In this document: positions 52,819 to 61,841 of the stretch, piece after piece | How positions within the stretch are numbered: position 1 is the first letter of the stretch | Layout: every line of letters starts with the position of its first letter | DNA from: Lutimaribacter_A marinistellae | Lineage (GTDB): Bacteria; Pseudomonadota; Alphaproteobacteria; Rhodobacterales; Rhodobacteraceae | Assembly: GCF_042648365.1 (NCBI RefSeq) | Contig: NZ_JBHRXI010000016.1 | Coordinates: forward strand, 62,001-126,000 | Reading direction: 5' to 3' | DNA: 64,000 bases | Notes under the pieces: generated by a model | Seen by the model: the letters and a program-made list of their open reading frames with translations, nothing else | Told to the model about the DNA's origin: nothing | Databases searched by the model: none | Made by a program: the position numbers and the translations under genes

Positions 52819-53174
52819 TCGGGGTTTATGTGGCCTTCGACAACTCGTGTTTCTTTAGACTGGCTTCCTCCCCTATCGCTATTTGCGACCGTGTCTTGGC
52901 TTTGGACCCGGGCCTTCGCTTCTTTCACAAAGCCTCTTGAGGGCTCGAAGCCAATGACGCGCGCGCGATTAGCCTTCTTGCCAAGCGGCGGGTTACGGCC
53001 CCGGCACCGCAGCCCACTTCAACCGTCAGACTTGTTTCTGGAAACGCGAGCTCGTCAGGATATCTCGCCACTGATTTTCATGACGGGATCTGACTGACGT
53101 TCATCCATCGATCCAGCAAAGGCGGAAATGAAATCTTGCCCTGCTGCATCCACATCTTGAAACGGATCGGCCAT
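52819..53174 (-). pseudogene. SAM-dependent methyltransferase remnant truncated by the IS
   Basis: On the minus strand, an ATG at 53174 opens MADPFQDVDAAGQDFISAF, a plausible methyltransferase N-terminus. After a frameshift near 53070 another frame gives ELAFPETSLTVEVGCGAGAVTRRLARR, whose VEVGCGAGA is the SAM-binding motif I. A further shift gives GFEPSRGFVKEAKARV, the motif II region. The reading frame then decays and stops at the IS border near 52818, so the C-terminal half is missing. Confidence 0.6.
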
Positions 53175-53317
53175 GGCTATTGTCCCCCCAAAGTCCAGAC
53201 TTCCTTCCTCTTTTCGTTCACCCAATTTGCCTTGGTCGCGCGAAAAGCAGGCTGACCCTGATTTGTCCTATTGAGTTATTCAATCGGCGAGCGTGACCCG
53301 AACCCGGCCTGCACACA

Positions 53318-53887
53318 TCAAACGTCTAGGCCGTGCTGACGGCCGAAGTCAGTGTAGAACGTATCGCTCCGGCACCTCTCCAAAGTCGCCTCATCAGCAT
53401 CTCTTGGGTCATTGCCGGGGCTTTGAACGCCCGTTCCTTCGATGAAGCGGTTCACTAGATTGAACACGCCGCAAACCTGGATCGCATCGAACAAGGCACC
53501 CTCCGACCAGCCCGCCGCATACACAGCTTGCGCGTCCGCTTCCATCATGCGCGATGGTGAGGCGGTAAGCTTCTCGACATAGGCGAGTATCGGCTTGAGC
53601 TCTTCCCGGACGGGGGCCGTATCGCGATCTTCCATCAATGCCTCGATCGTCTCGACCTCAATGCCGTAGGCTTTGGCGAAAACAATGTGCGCGCCATGAC
53701 AATAAGCACAAGCGTTCAATCCCGAGACATAGGCAGCGATAAGTTCACGATCCGCCACCGAAAGATCACTCTCACCCCGCATCACCAGACTTTCGTATGC
53801 ACAGAGCGGCGCGAGCTTGTCTGGAAAGGCGCGATAGACACTTCCAAGCGTTGCGTTGTCAGGCAGTGATGGGAACAAGCGTTTCAT
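53318..53887 (-). CDS. AhpD-like / carboxymuconolactone decarboxylase-family protein
   Basis: A 189-aa alkylhydroperoxidase-like protein with the redox motif ACAYCHGAH (Cys-x-x-Cys with the partner His) in a helical CMD domain and the preceding LSVADRELIAAYVSGLN. Such peroxidase-related proteins reduce peroxides or act in thiol relays. The ATG at 53887 has AAGAGAG upstream. It stands alone between decayed DNA and a cyclase gene; the intergenic regions on both sides show no further gene. Confidence 0.87.
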   Translation of the reverse strand: MKRLFPSLPDNATLGSVYRAFPDKLAPLCAYESLVMRGESDLSVADRELIAAYVSGLNACAYCHGAHIVFAKAYGIEVETIEALMEDRDTAPVREELKPILAYVEKLTASPSRMMEADAQAVYAAGWSEGALFDAIQVCGVFNLVNRFIEGTGVQSPGNDPRDADEATLERCRSDTFYTDFGRQHGLDV

Positions 53888-54056
53888 GCAACTCTCTTAC
53901 GATAAACAGGAAAATTTTGGGAGTATTCTGAAGTAGCACAGAGGTAACAGCACCCAGGAGTCGAATGCCCCGACGGGGCACAATCCCGCACGAAGGGCCG
54001 AACGGCCCTCCACGCTCCACGCAGAAAAGGTGTCGAGAGAGCCCATAGCGGTCCGG

Positions 54057-55862
54057 TTACCCGGGCAATCCGGCAGTCTGCAAGGCAGTCGTGATGCGAT
54101 TCCCCATTTCGGCGGATAAGTAGGGTTGACGCTCGACAAAATCGGAGATGCGGAAATTTGGTTCGCTCGACAAGATCGCCTCGGATGTCTTCCTGGCTTT
54201 TTCGATGTCACCCCTCAATGCGAAATCTGACGTCATGGTCACGTAGGCGTCAAGGTATTCTGGCGCAATGCGGATCGCTTCCTCGGCGGCCGCGATCGAC
54301 AGGTCAAAGTCCCCATTGTCGCGGTAAGCGACGGCCAATGCGCCCAGTTCCATCGGCATCGGTCCCGCCAGCCGCAGCCCAATGGCATTGCGGATATTGC
54401 GGATACCGTTTTCTGGCTCGCCGATATAGGTTTGGGTGATCCCCAACTGACAATGGGCAAACGGGCAACTTGCACGGTACCCGACAGCAATATGACTGAG
54501 CCGCTCGGCTTCCTGATGCTTGTGTTCTTCCAGTGCGATCGCCCCGAGCACCGCGTGGCCGAGCCCGTTATTACCCTCTTCCAGCGCCAGCGCGCGACGC
54601 GCCCATTTGGCAGCCTCGGAAAGCGTTGCATCGGGATCATGAGACCAGCCGCGCCGCTGGGCGTAGAAATACAGGACCGCCAGGTAGCAGGGTCCAATCG
54701 CACTGTTCGGATGTGTCTGCGCAAGAGCGTCGAAATGTGGGATCGCCTGTGCGTGGTCGGACTTAGTCATGCGGTAGAAATAGTTGATTCCGCGCAGGAA
54801 ATGTTCCCAGGATTTCGATCCGTCGAGCCCGCCCGTGAAATCGCGCGCCATGTGGCCGCCGATCAGTTCCACGCTCAAAGCGCCAGCGATGCTGCGCGCG
54901 ATTTCGTCCTGCAAGGCGAAGAGATTATCGACGCTCCGATCGTAGTTCGAGGCCCACTTCACCGTGTTTTCCTTCAGATCTGTAACTTGAACATTTACCC
55001 GAAGCTGCGAGGCGACCTGCTGGACCGATCCTTCCACCGCGTAGCGCACCGGCATATGGGCCAATGCCTGCGCAGCCGTTGCGCTCCCGTCGCGATAACC
55101 CGCATGGCCGCAGGCATTCACGAAGAACATGTTGGGCAGCTGCACGAGAAGCGTCTGAAGCCCCAGTGAGATGCCTTGCGCGATGAACTCGCTGTCCGAG
55201 GTCGTCGCTATGTTACGGAACGGAAAGATCGCGAGCGACGGACGTTCCGATGCAAAATCGTAAGACCTGAAGCCGGGATCCGCCTGCTCGGACTCAAGCG
55301 TTTTGTCAGCGCTGGCGACGACTGGACGCGGCGCGGATGCGGAGCGTACGGCGTAGGCGCGCACCGGTGTCTCGATATTCTTCAGCGCCCGTTCGCCCAG
55401 ATCCTCGACATCGAGGGCGATCCGATCGCCAAGCTGCTGCATCGCCGCTTCGGAAATGCACACACCGCCCGGAGCCGCTATACCCTCCAATCGAGCTGCG
55501 ACATTTACGGCGTCACCGAACAAATCCTCCCCGCGCGCGATGACATCGCCGATATTCAAGCCCATCCGCAATTCGACCGGGGACGCGGCCGGCCTTGTTT
55601 CGTTCCATTTCTGCAACTCGTGCTGCACCTTGACGGCGAACCGCATTGCAGCGACGACGCTAGAGAACTCGAACAGAAAACCGTCACCCATCGATTTGAA
55701 CAGACGCCCTGAGAAGCCTTCCGCCGTCGGAAGCAGGATGCGCTCTTGCAACTCCTCGATGACGGCAAGTGTGCCGCTCTCATCTGCTCCCATAAGCCGC
55801 GAATACCCTGCCACGTCGGCTGCCAGAATTGCGGCCAGTCTCCTGTCTTGTTCCCTCGACAT
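54057..55862 (-). CDS. Class III adenylate/guanylate cyclase with TolB-like and TPR regions
   Basis: A 601-aa cytoplasmic protein. An N-terminal class III cyclase domain (1-170) shows the metal Asp in ILAADVAGYSRLM, FKSMGDGFLFEF and the transition-state segment FGDAVNVAARLEG. The middle (~205-335) resembles the TolB-N-like module common in these proteins (LAIFPFRNI...YAVEGSVQQVASQLRVNVQVTDLKENTVKWASNYDRSVDNLFALQDEIARSIAGAL). TPR-like helices fill 380-590. This architecture is frequent and often duplicated in Rhizobiales and Rhodobacterales. Signal and nucleotide specificity are unknown. GAAAGAAGGG precedes the ATG. Confidence 0.92.
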   Translation of the reverse strand: MSREQDRRLAAILAADVAGYSRLMGADESGTLAVIEELQERILLPTAEGFSGRLFKSMGDGFLFEFSSVVAAMRFAVKVQHELQKWNETRPAASPVELRMGLNIGDVIARGEDLFGDAVNVAARLEGIAAPGGVCISEAAMQQLGDRIALDVEDLGERALKNIETPVRAYAVRSASAPRPVVASADKTLESEQADPGFRSYDFASERPSLAIFPFRNIATTSDSEFIAQGISLGLQTLLVQLPNMFFVNACGHAGYRDGSATAAQALAHMPVRYAVEGSVQQVASQLRVNVQVTDLKENTVKWASNYDRSVDNLFALQDEIARSIAGALSVELIGGHMARDFTGGLDGSKSWEHFLRGINYFYRMTKSDHAQAIPHFDALAQTHPNSAIGPCYLAVLYFYAQRRGWSHDPDATLSEAAKWARRALALEEGNNGLGHAVLGAIALEEHKHQEAERLSHIAVGYRASCPFAHCQLGITQTYIGEPENGIRNIRNAIGLRLAGPMPMELGALAVAYRDNGDFDLSIAAAEEAIRIAPEYLDAYVTMTSDFALRGDIEKARKTSEAILSSEPNFRISDFVERQPYLSAEMGNRITTALQTAGLPG

Positions 55863-56389
55863 CCCTTCTTTCCGATCGGCCGGTTGTCCAATGAAAGCAT
55901 ATTACCCGATTGAGCCGATTGAGCGGCAAGAAAAGGATGCCGTCCTCGCTGTGAAGGATGCCCGTTTGTATTCGATGATCGGACCGCATCCCTTGCAGAC
56001 CTGGCGCATACAGCCTCGTTGGTTTCACAGGAGACCAAGCGAAGCTACTGCCAGAGGCAGATTATCAAGTCCGTTTCGGTGAAGATTTGAAACGCCGTTT
56101 GACGCGCTTGGTGACCCTTCACGTAAGCTGGCAGCGCTCAATCGCGGCCAATGACCTTTTGTCCGCATAGCGGACCAACACGGTTTGCGGACACCACAAG
56201 ATTCATTTTGAGATTTTGGCCTGACCGCTCGCCCCGAAAGGTGCAAGGCAAATCCGGACGGGCCCGCGCCTTTGCGCAGTTTGACGGATTGGGGGCGCTC
56301 CCGCCCCCTGCGGGGCCGCCCTTCGGGCGCCTTCCTCGGCGTTGGGCCGGGCCGCGCGCCGCGGGCGCGCGGCGGTCGCGCATGACCGC
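55863..56389. other. Gene-free stretch between the cyclase and selO genes
   Basis: About 527 bp upstream of the leftward cyclase gene and downstream of selO. I see no convincing gene; a 73-codon minus-strand frame (56025-56246) has no recognisable content or ribosome site. The right part (56285-56375) is very GC-rich with several hairpins, the largest being CCGCGCGCC/GGCGCGCGG at 56352-56372, which could terminate selO transcription. Confidence 0.6.
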
Positions 56390-57808
56390 TCAGGTACCGC
56401 AGAAGGTCGCGCGCACCATCTCGCCCTCGCTGGGCAGGCGGCGCAGATCCTCGGCCCCGGGCTGATCGTCGAAGGGGCGCGCCAGCACTGCGTTGAGCCG
56501 GTGGAAAGGCGCATAATCGCCCTCGACCGCTGCCGCGATCATCTGTTCGATGCGGTGGTTACGCGGGATGAAGGCCGGGTTTACCGCCGCGATCACGCCG
56601 AGCGGATCAGGTTCCCCTTCGGCGCGCGCGCGCCAGTCCGCCTCCCAGCCATCATAGGCGGCCGGGTCGAGGAAGTGATCGCGCGCCGAGGGGTCGCCCA
56701 GCGCGCGGAAGGTATTGGTGAAATCGGCCTGCCCTTCGGCCATGCGCTGCAACAGGCCCGCGATCAGCGCGCCATCGCCTTCGCGCGCGCTGGTCAGTCC
56801 CAGCTTGGTCCGGAACCGCGCCAGCCATTCGGCCTCCAGCATCGCGGGCATGGCATGCACGATGGCGGTGGCCTCTTCGACGGCGGCCTCCTTGTCCTCG
56901 CATTGCTGGATCAGCGCCGTGGCCAGCTGTGCGAGGTTCCAAACCACGATATCGGGCTGCGCCGAATAGGCATAGCGCCCGAACTGGTCGATCGAGCTGT
57001 AGACCGTGTTCGGGTGATAAGCCTCCATGAAGGCGCAGGGCCCATAATCGATGGTCTCACCGGAAATGGCGCAATTGTCGGTGTTCATCACGCCGTGAAT
57101 GAACCCCACCGCCATCCAGCTTGCCACCAGCCGCACCTGCGCATCGCGCACCGCGGTCAACAGACCCATCGGCCCCTCGGCCTGCGGGTAATGCCGCGCG
57201 ATCGCGTAATCCGTCAGCCGACCCAGACTGCCCAGGTCGCCGCGCGCGGCAAAGACCTGGAAACTGCCCACGCGCAGGTGACTGGCCGCCACCCGGGTCA
57301 GAACCGCCCCCGGCAAAGGCCGTTCGCGCAGCACGGTCTCGCCCGTCTCGACAGCCGCCAGCGCCCGCGTCGTGGGAATGCCCAGCGCATGCATCGCCTC
57401 GCTCACCACGTATTCGCGCAGAACCGGGCCAAGCCATGCGCGCCCGTCGCCCGCCCGGCTGTAGGGCGTGCGCCCCGATCCCTTGAGCTGGATGTCGCGG
57501 CGCACCCCGTCGGCGCCCACCACCTCGCCCAACAGCACCGCCCGCCCGTCGCCCAACTGCGGGTTGTAATGGCCGAACTGGTGCCCGGCATACAGCTGCG
57601 CCAGCGGGTCCGCGCCGGCGGGCAGGTCGTTGCCGGCAAACACCCGCGCCATCTCCTCGACCTCGCCCGGGGCGATTCCCATCACGCGCGCGAGATCCTC
57701 GTTGAAGGCGATCAGCCGCGGCGCGCGCACCGGTTCCGGCCCCTGCCGGGTAAAGAACGCGCCCGGAAGACGGGCGAAACTGTTGTCGAAAGGTATGTGC
57801 ATGCTCAT
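56390..57808 (-). CDS. selO: YdiU/SelO family protein AMPylase (pseudokinase fold)
   Basis: A 472-aa member of the SelO family, which has an inverted ATP-binding pocket and transfers AMP to Ser, Thr or Tyr of proteins in redox homeostasis. Visible are YAGHQFGHYNPQLGDGRAVLLGE, DIQLKGSGRTPYSRAGDGRA, HLRVGSFQVFA, GVMNTDNCAISGETIDYGPCAFM and GPCAF-adjacent metal residues. The C-terminus ends FCGT with Cys, not selenocysteine. The start is 57808 or 57802. Divergent from the cupin gene. Confidence 0.93.
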   Translation of the reverse strand: MSMHIPFDNSFARLPGAFFTRQGPEPVRAPRLIAFNEDLARVMGIAPGEVEEMARVFAGNDLPAGADPLAQLYAGHQFGHYNPQLGDGRAVLLGEVVGADGVRRDIQLKGSGRTPYSRAGDGRAWLGPVLREYVVSEAMHALGIPTTRALAAVETGETVLRERPLPGAVLTRVAASHLRVGSFQVFAARGDLGSLGRLTDYAIARHYPQAEGPMGLLTAVRDAQVRLVASWMAVGFIHGVMNTDNCAISGETIDYGPCAFMEAYHPNTVYSSIDQFGRYAYSAQPDIVVWNLAQLATALIQQCEDKEAAVEEATAIVHAMPAMLEAEWLARFRTKLGLTSAREGDGALIAGLLQRMAEGQADFTNTFRALGDPSARDHFLDPAAYDGWEADWRARAEGEPDPLGVIAAVNPAFIPRNHRIEQMIAAAVEGDYAPFHRLNAVLARPFDDQPGAEDLRRLPSEGEMVRATFCGT

Positions 57809-57887
57809 GGCGCCAAGATATGCGCCGCCCCCGAAATTGCCAGTGCGCAGAATTGCCAGATCCAACGCGGCGTGGTCTAACATCCGC

Positions 57888-58307
57888 ATGACCGCCGAGC
57901 AGATCATCGCCCGCCTGAACCTGGCCCGCCACCCCGAAGGCGGCTGGTACCGCGAGACATGGCGGGCCACCAACGCGGGCAGACCCACCGGAACCTGCAT
58001 CTACTTCCTGCTTGGCGCGGGCGAGCGCAGCCATTGGCACCGCGTCGACGCGACCGAGATCTGGCTCTACCACGCGGGCGCGGCACTGACCCTCGCGATT
58101 GCCGCCGACGAAACCGGCCCCGCGACCGATCACCTGCTCACGCCCGACCTGGCCACCGGCGCGCCACAGCTCATCGTGCCGCAAAATCACTGGCAGTCGG
58201 CACACAGCACCGGTGACTGGACGCTTGTCAGCTGCACCGTCTCACCGGGGTTCGAGTTCGACGGCTTCGACCTCGCGGCACCGGGCTTCGACATCCCGCG
58301 CGCTTGA
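57888..58307 (+). CDS. Cupin-fold DUF985 protein
   Basis: A 139-aa cupin of the DUF985 type: RHPEGGWYRETWR, TCIYFLLGAGERSHWHRVDATEIWLYHAGAAL and the C-terminal WQSAHSTGDWTLVSCTVSPGFEFDGFDLA. Family function is unknown although the fold suggests sugar or small-molecule binding. Its stop is 32 bp before the desaturase start, on the same strand, so the two may be co-transcribed. Confidence 0.9.
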   Translation: MTAEQIIARLNLARHPEGGWYRETWRATNAGRPTGTCIYFLLGAGERSHWHRVDATEIWLYHAGAALTLAIAADETGPATDHLLTPDLATGAPQLIVPQNHWQSAHSTGDWTLVSCTVSPGFEFDGFDLAAPGFDIPRA

Positions 58308-58339
58308 TCGCCGCCCGATTCGGGCGCAAAGCTCACGGC

Positions 58340-59230
58340 ATGGATCACACCGCCCTCATCCGGTCGCTTCCGCCCGAGCAGCGCGCCAGCCTGATCTCCC
58401 GATCCGACAGGGCCGGGCTTTGGCATCTTGCCGGACATCTTGGCCTCATCGCGCTCACGAGTGCCGGGATCGTGGCGCAGGTGCCGTTCTGGCCGCTTCT
58501 GCTCCTGCCGCAGGGCGTGCTCCTCGTCTTTCTCTTCACGCTCAGCCACGAATGCACGCACCAGACGCCGTTCCGCTCGCGCTGGCTGAACGAGGTCGTG
58601 GGCCATGCCATCGCGCCGGTGCTTGCCCTGCCCTTCACCTGGTTCCGCTACTTTCACCTCGCCCATCACAAGTGGACGAACGACCCCGAGCGGGACCCCG
58701 AGCTTGACGGCAAGCCGCGCCCCGACAGCCGGGCGTCGCTGGCCCTCTATCTCAGCGGCTGGCCCTACTGGTCCGGGATGGCGCGGGTGATCCGGACCAA
58801 TGCGTTCGGGCAGATCACCGCGCCCTACCTGCCCGAGCGCAAACGCCGTGCCATGCGGGTCGAGGCGCGGACTCTCATCGCGCTCTACGTGCTTGTGGCG
58901 GCAAGCCTGCTGGTGTCACCGCTTGCCCTGTGGCTCTGGCTGGTGCCGGTGCTGATCGCCCAGCCGGTGCTGCGGCTCTACCTGCTGGCCGAACATGGCC
59001 TCTGCCCGCCGGTGGCGAACATGCTCGAGAACTCGCGCACCACCTTCACCACCCGCGCGATCCGGTTCATCGCCTGGAACATGCCCTATCACGCCGAACA
59101 CCACGCCTTTCCGGCGGTGCCGTTCCACCGTTTGCCCGCCTTTCACGCGGTGACGCGCGCCCATCTGCTCTCGACGTCGCGGGGTTACGCGCGCTTTACC
59201 CGAAGCTATCTCGACAACCTGTCAAAGTGA
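58340..59230 (+). CDS. Membrane fatty acid desaturase-family protein
   Basis: Integral membrane di-iron desaturase or hydroxylase of 296 aa with the three histidine clusters HECTH, HLAHHKWTND and HAEHHAF and hydrophobic segments at about 28-67 and 185-215. The substrate (acyl lipid, carotenoid or other) cannot be decided; the short length and HAEHH cluster fit the acyl-lipid group. ATG at 58340; an in-frame TTG at 58304 overlaps the cupin stop but is less likely. Confidence 0.88.
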   Translation: MDHTALIRSLPPEQRASLISRSDRAGLWHLAGHLGLIALTSAGIVAQVPFWPLLLLPQGVLLVFLFTLSHECTHQTPFRSRWLNEVVGHAIAPVLALPFTWFRYFHLAHHKWTNDPERDPELDGKPRPDSRASLALYLSGWPYWSGMARVIRTNAFGQITAPYLPERKRRAMRVEARTLIALYVLVAASLLVSPLALWLWLVPVLIAQPVLRLYLLAEHGLCPPVANMLENSRTTFTTRAIRFIAWNMPYHAEHHAFPAVPFHRLPAFHAVTRAHLLSTSRGYARFTRSYLDNLSK

Positions 59231-59239
59231 CAGGCGCGG

Positions 59240-60364
59240 TCATGCAGTCTCAGGCACACTCACCGTTCCGCCACCGACACATGCCGCAACGCCCGTCGTG
59301 CCGGGACAGGATGTCGACATCCCCCGCGCCACGCGAACCGCGAGAAAGGCAAAGGCCTGCGCCTCCAGCATGTCGCCATCCAGCCCCACCGCCTCCACCG
59401 GTTCGACCGGACAATCGAGCGAGACGCGCAGCATCTCCATGAGGACCGGGTTCAGCCGCCCGCCCCCCGTCACCAGCACCCGCGCGGGCGGTCGCGGACA
59501 ATGCTCCATCCCCTGCGCGACCGCCGCAGCGCACATCGCGGTCAGCGTGGCGGCCGCGTCGGCGTCGCCCAACTCCCCCACCAGCGCCACCATCTCGGCG
59601 AAATCGTTGCGGTCCAGCGACTTGGGCGGAATCCGCGCAAAGTACGGCTCGGCCAGGAACAGCTCCAGCGCCCCGGTCTCAACCTTGCCCGCGCGCGCCA
59701 GCGCGCCGCCCTCGTCCATCGCCCGGCCCAGCCGCGCCTGCACCAGGTCGTTCACCGGCGCATTGGCAGGCCCGGTGTCAAAGGCCAAGAGCGCCCCCTC
59801 CACCTCGGGCCGGTCAAAGGACGGATCGACATAGGTCAGGTTCCCGACCCCGCCGAGATTGAGAAAACACAAAGGTTGCCCCGCACCGATCCACTTCGCA
59901 CAGGCAAAATGGAAAAACGGCGCCAGCGGCGCGCCCTCGCCGCCCATGGCGACATCGTCGCTGCGGAAATCCCAGACCACCGGGCGGCCCAGCGCCTCGG
60001 CCAGCGCGCCGCCATCGCCAACCTGCAACGTGCCGCGCCCGCGCGGCTCATGCGCCAGCGTCTGACCGTGGAACCCAACCAGCTCTGCCGGCTGGGCGGC
60101 TTGCAACGCCGCGACATGGGCCTGCGTGACCAGCGCCGCCGCGGCCTCGACCTCCGGCCCGGACCAGCGGCCAAGTGCTGCGCGCAGCACCGCGCGCTCG
60201 GCCTCGGTATAGGGCCGGTACCCGCTTGCCCCGAACGATGTGATGCTCTGCCCGTCGGTCTCGACCATGGCCCAGTCGATCCCGTCCAGCGACGTCCCCG
60301 ACATCGCCCCCAGCGCAGCGACCGGACCGGCCGCGTCACGTGCCTTTCGCGTGGCCCTGTTCAT
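59240..60364 (-). CDS. anmK: Anhydro-N-acetylmuramic acid kinase
   Basis: Peptidoglycan recycling kinase (374 aa) converting 1,6-anhydro-MurNAc to MurNAc-6-phosphate. The ATP-binding GAMSGTSLDGIDWA, the GFHGQTLAHEP segment, NLGGVGNLTYV, LAFDTGPANAPVNDLV and VLVTGGGRLNPVLMEML are diagnostic. The real start is ATG 60364; a longer frame extends through tyrS on the other strand. Divergent from tyrS, 63 bp apart. Confidence 0.95.
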   Translation of the reverse strand: MNRATRKARDAAGPVAALGAMSGTSLDGIDWAMVETDGQSITSFGASGYRPYTEAERAVLRAALGRWSGPEVEAAAALVTQAHVAALQAAQPAELVGFHGQTLAHEPRGRGTLQVGDGGALAEALGRPVVWDFRSDDVAMGGEGAPLAPFFHFACAKWIGAGQPLCFLNLGGVGNLTYVDPSFDRPEVEGALLAFDTGPANAPVNDLVQARLGRAMDEGGALARAGKVETGALELFLAEPYFARIPPKSLDRNDFAEMVALVGELGDADAAATLTAMCAAAVAQGMEHCPRPPARVLVTGGGRLNPVLMEMLRVSLDCPVEPVEAVGLDGDMLEAQAFAFLAVRVARGMSTSCPGTTGVAACVGGGTVSVPETA

Positions 60365-60427
60365 GGCCTTTTCCTTCGTTGCACTGCCCCCTATAAGGTG
60401 CCTCGCAATCCTGACCCGAGGCAAGAC

Positions 60428-61678
60428 ATGACCTACCACCCGAAATCGGATTTCATCGCAGTGATGCTGGAACGCGGCTTTCTCGCCGACTGCACCGATT
60501 ACCAGGGCCTTGACGAGGCGCTGATGAGCGGTGTCCAGACCGCCTATATCGGGTATGACGCGACTGCCAAGTCGCTCCACGTGGGTCACCTGATGAATAT
60601 CATGGTGCTGCGCTGGCTGCAAAAGACCGGGCACAAGCCGATCACGCTGATGGGCGGCGGCACGACAAAGGTGGGCGACCCCTCCTTCCGGTCCGACGAA
60701 CGCCCCCTTCTCGGGCCCGACCAGATCGACGAGAACATCGCCGGGATGAAGCAGGTCTTTGCCAAGTACCTGTCCTACGGCGAGGGCGAAACCGACGCGC
60801 TGATGCTCAACAACGCCGAGTGGCTCGACGATCTGAACTACCTGGAGTTCCTGCGCGACATCGGCCGGCACTTTTCCGTCAACCGCATGCTGTCCTTCGA
60901 ATCCGTCAAATCGCGGCTCGACCGGGAACAGTCGCTGTCTTTCCTGGAATTCAACTACATGATCCTCCAGGCCTATGACTTCCTTGAGCTGAACCGCCGC
61001 TATGGCTGCATCCTGCAGATGGGCGGCTCGGACCAGTGGGGCAACATCGTCAACGGCATCGACCTGACGCGCCGCGTGCTCGACCACGAGATCTATGGCC
61101 TGACCACACCGCTGCTGACCACCTCGGACGGGCGCAAGATGGGCAAAAGCCAGGGCGGCGCGATCTGGCTCAACGCCGAGATGCTTTCGCCCTACGAGTT
61201 CTGGCAGTTCTGGCGCAACACCACCGATGCCGATGTCGGCCGCTTTCTCAAGATCTTCACCGAGCTTCCGGTCGAGGAATGCGACCGCCTCGGCGCGCTG
61301 GCAGGGTCCGAGATCAACGACGCCAAGATCATCCTCGCCAACGAGGTCACGACGCTGTGCCACGGGGCCGAGGCCGCCCGCACCGCCGAGGCGACCGCGC
61401 GCGAAGTCTTCGAAAAGGGCGGCGTGGGCGATGACCTGCCGACCCTGACCCTCTCCGCCGGAGAACTGGGCGACGGCATGTCCATCGTGCAGATCATCGT
61501 GAAATCCGGCCTCGCCAAATCCGGAAAAGAGGCCAAGCGCCTGATCGCCGAAAACGGCGCCCGGCTGGACGATGCGCCGCTGACCGATGCCGGCCTGATG
61601 ATCGACGCGGCGGCACTTGCCTCGCCGATCAAGCTCAGCGCCGGCAAAAAACGCCACGCGCTGGTGCAGTTGGGCTAA
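60428..61678 (+). CDS. tyrS: Tyrosyl-tRNA synthetase
   Basis: Class I aminoacyl-tRNA synthetase of 416 aa. The HIGH-like LHVGHLMN, the tyrosine-binding FNYMILQAYDFLEL and MGGSDQWGNIVNGIDL, and the KMSKS-like GRKMGKSQGG are all present, with a C-terminal S4 RNA-binding domain (SIVQIIVKSGLAKSGKEAKRLIAENGARL). Divergent from anmK; followed by a strong terminator. Confidence 0.97.
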   Translation: MTYHPKSDFIAVMLERGFLADCTDYQGLDEALMSGVQTAYIGYDATAKSLHVGHLMNIMVLRWLQKTGHKPITLMGGGTTKVGDPSFRSDERPLLGPDQIDENIAGMKQVFAKYLSYGEGETDALMLNNAEWLDDLNYLEFLRDIGRHFSVNRMLSFESVKSRLDREQSLSFLEFNYMILQAYDFLELNRRYGCILQMGGSDQWGNIVNGIDLTRRVLDHEIYGLTTPLLTTSDGRKMGKSQGGAIWLNAEMLSPYEFWQFWRNTTDADVGRFLKIFTELPVEECDRLGALAGSEINDAKIILANEVTTLCHGAEAARTAEATAREVFEKGGVGDDLPTLTLSAGELGDGMSIVQIIVKSGLAKSGKEAKRLIAENGARLDDAPLTDAGLMIDAAALASPIKLSAGKKRHALVQLG

Positions 61679-61794
61679 AGCAACAGTCGTCCGAGGGCAT
61701 CCAGCAGGATGCAGACCGGGAATGCCATCAGGGCCGCCCCCATCAGGGCGGCCTTTTTCGTCAGCCGTGGCGCGGGAATCGGTTTCTGTCTCAT
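61675..61794 (-). CDS. Possible 39-residue membrane peptide antisense to the tyrS terminator
   Basis: A small frame starting MRQKPIPAPRLTKK, with one hydrophobic stretch (ALMGAALMAFPVCILLDAL), whose TAG overlaps the tyrS stop by 3 bases. The basic N-terminus and single helix look like a genuine small membrane protein. However, no good ribosome site is seen, and the tyrS terminator stem lies inside the frame. Treat as tentative. Confidence 0.3.
   Translation of the reverse strand: MRQKPIPAPRLTKKAALMGAALMAFPVCILLDALGRLLL
61731..61758 (+). terminator. Intrinsic terminator of tyrS
   Basis: GGCCGCCC-CCATCA-GGGCGGCC followed by TTTTT, 53 bp after the tyrS stop. Confidence 0.88.
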
Positions 61795-61841
61795 GGGTCC
61801 ATTAACGCGGGCTTAGGTTATCGCGCGGTAAAGAGGCACCC

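Noticed and set aside
59240..61657. An 805-codon extension of anmK through tyrS
   Set aside because: The kinase family N-terminus starts at 60364; the extension is antisense to tyrS.
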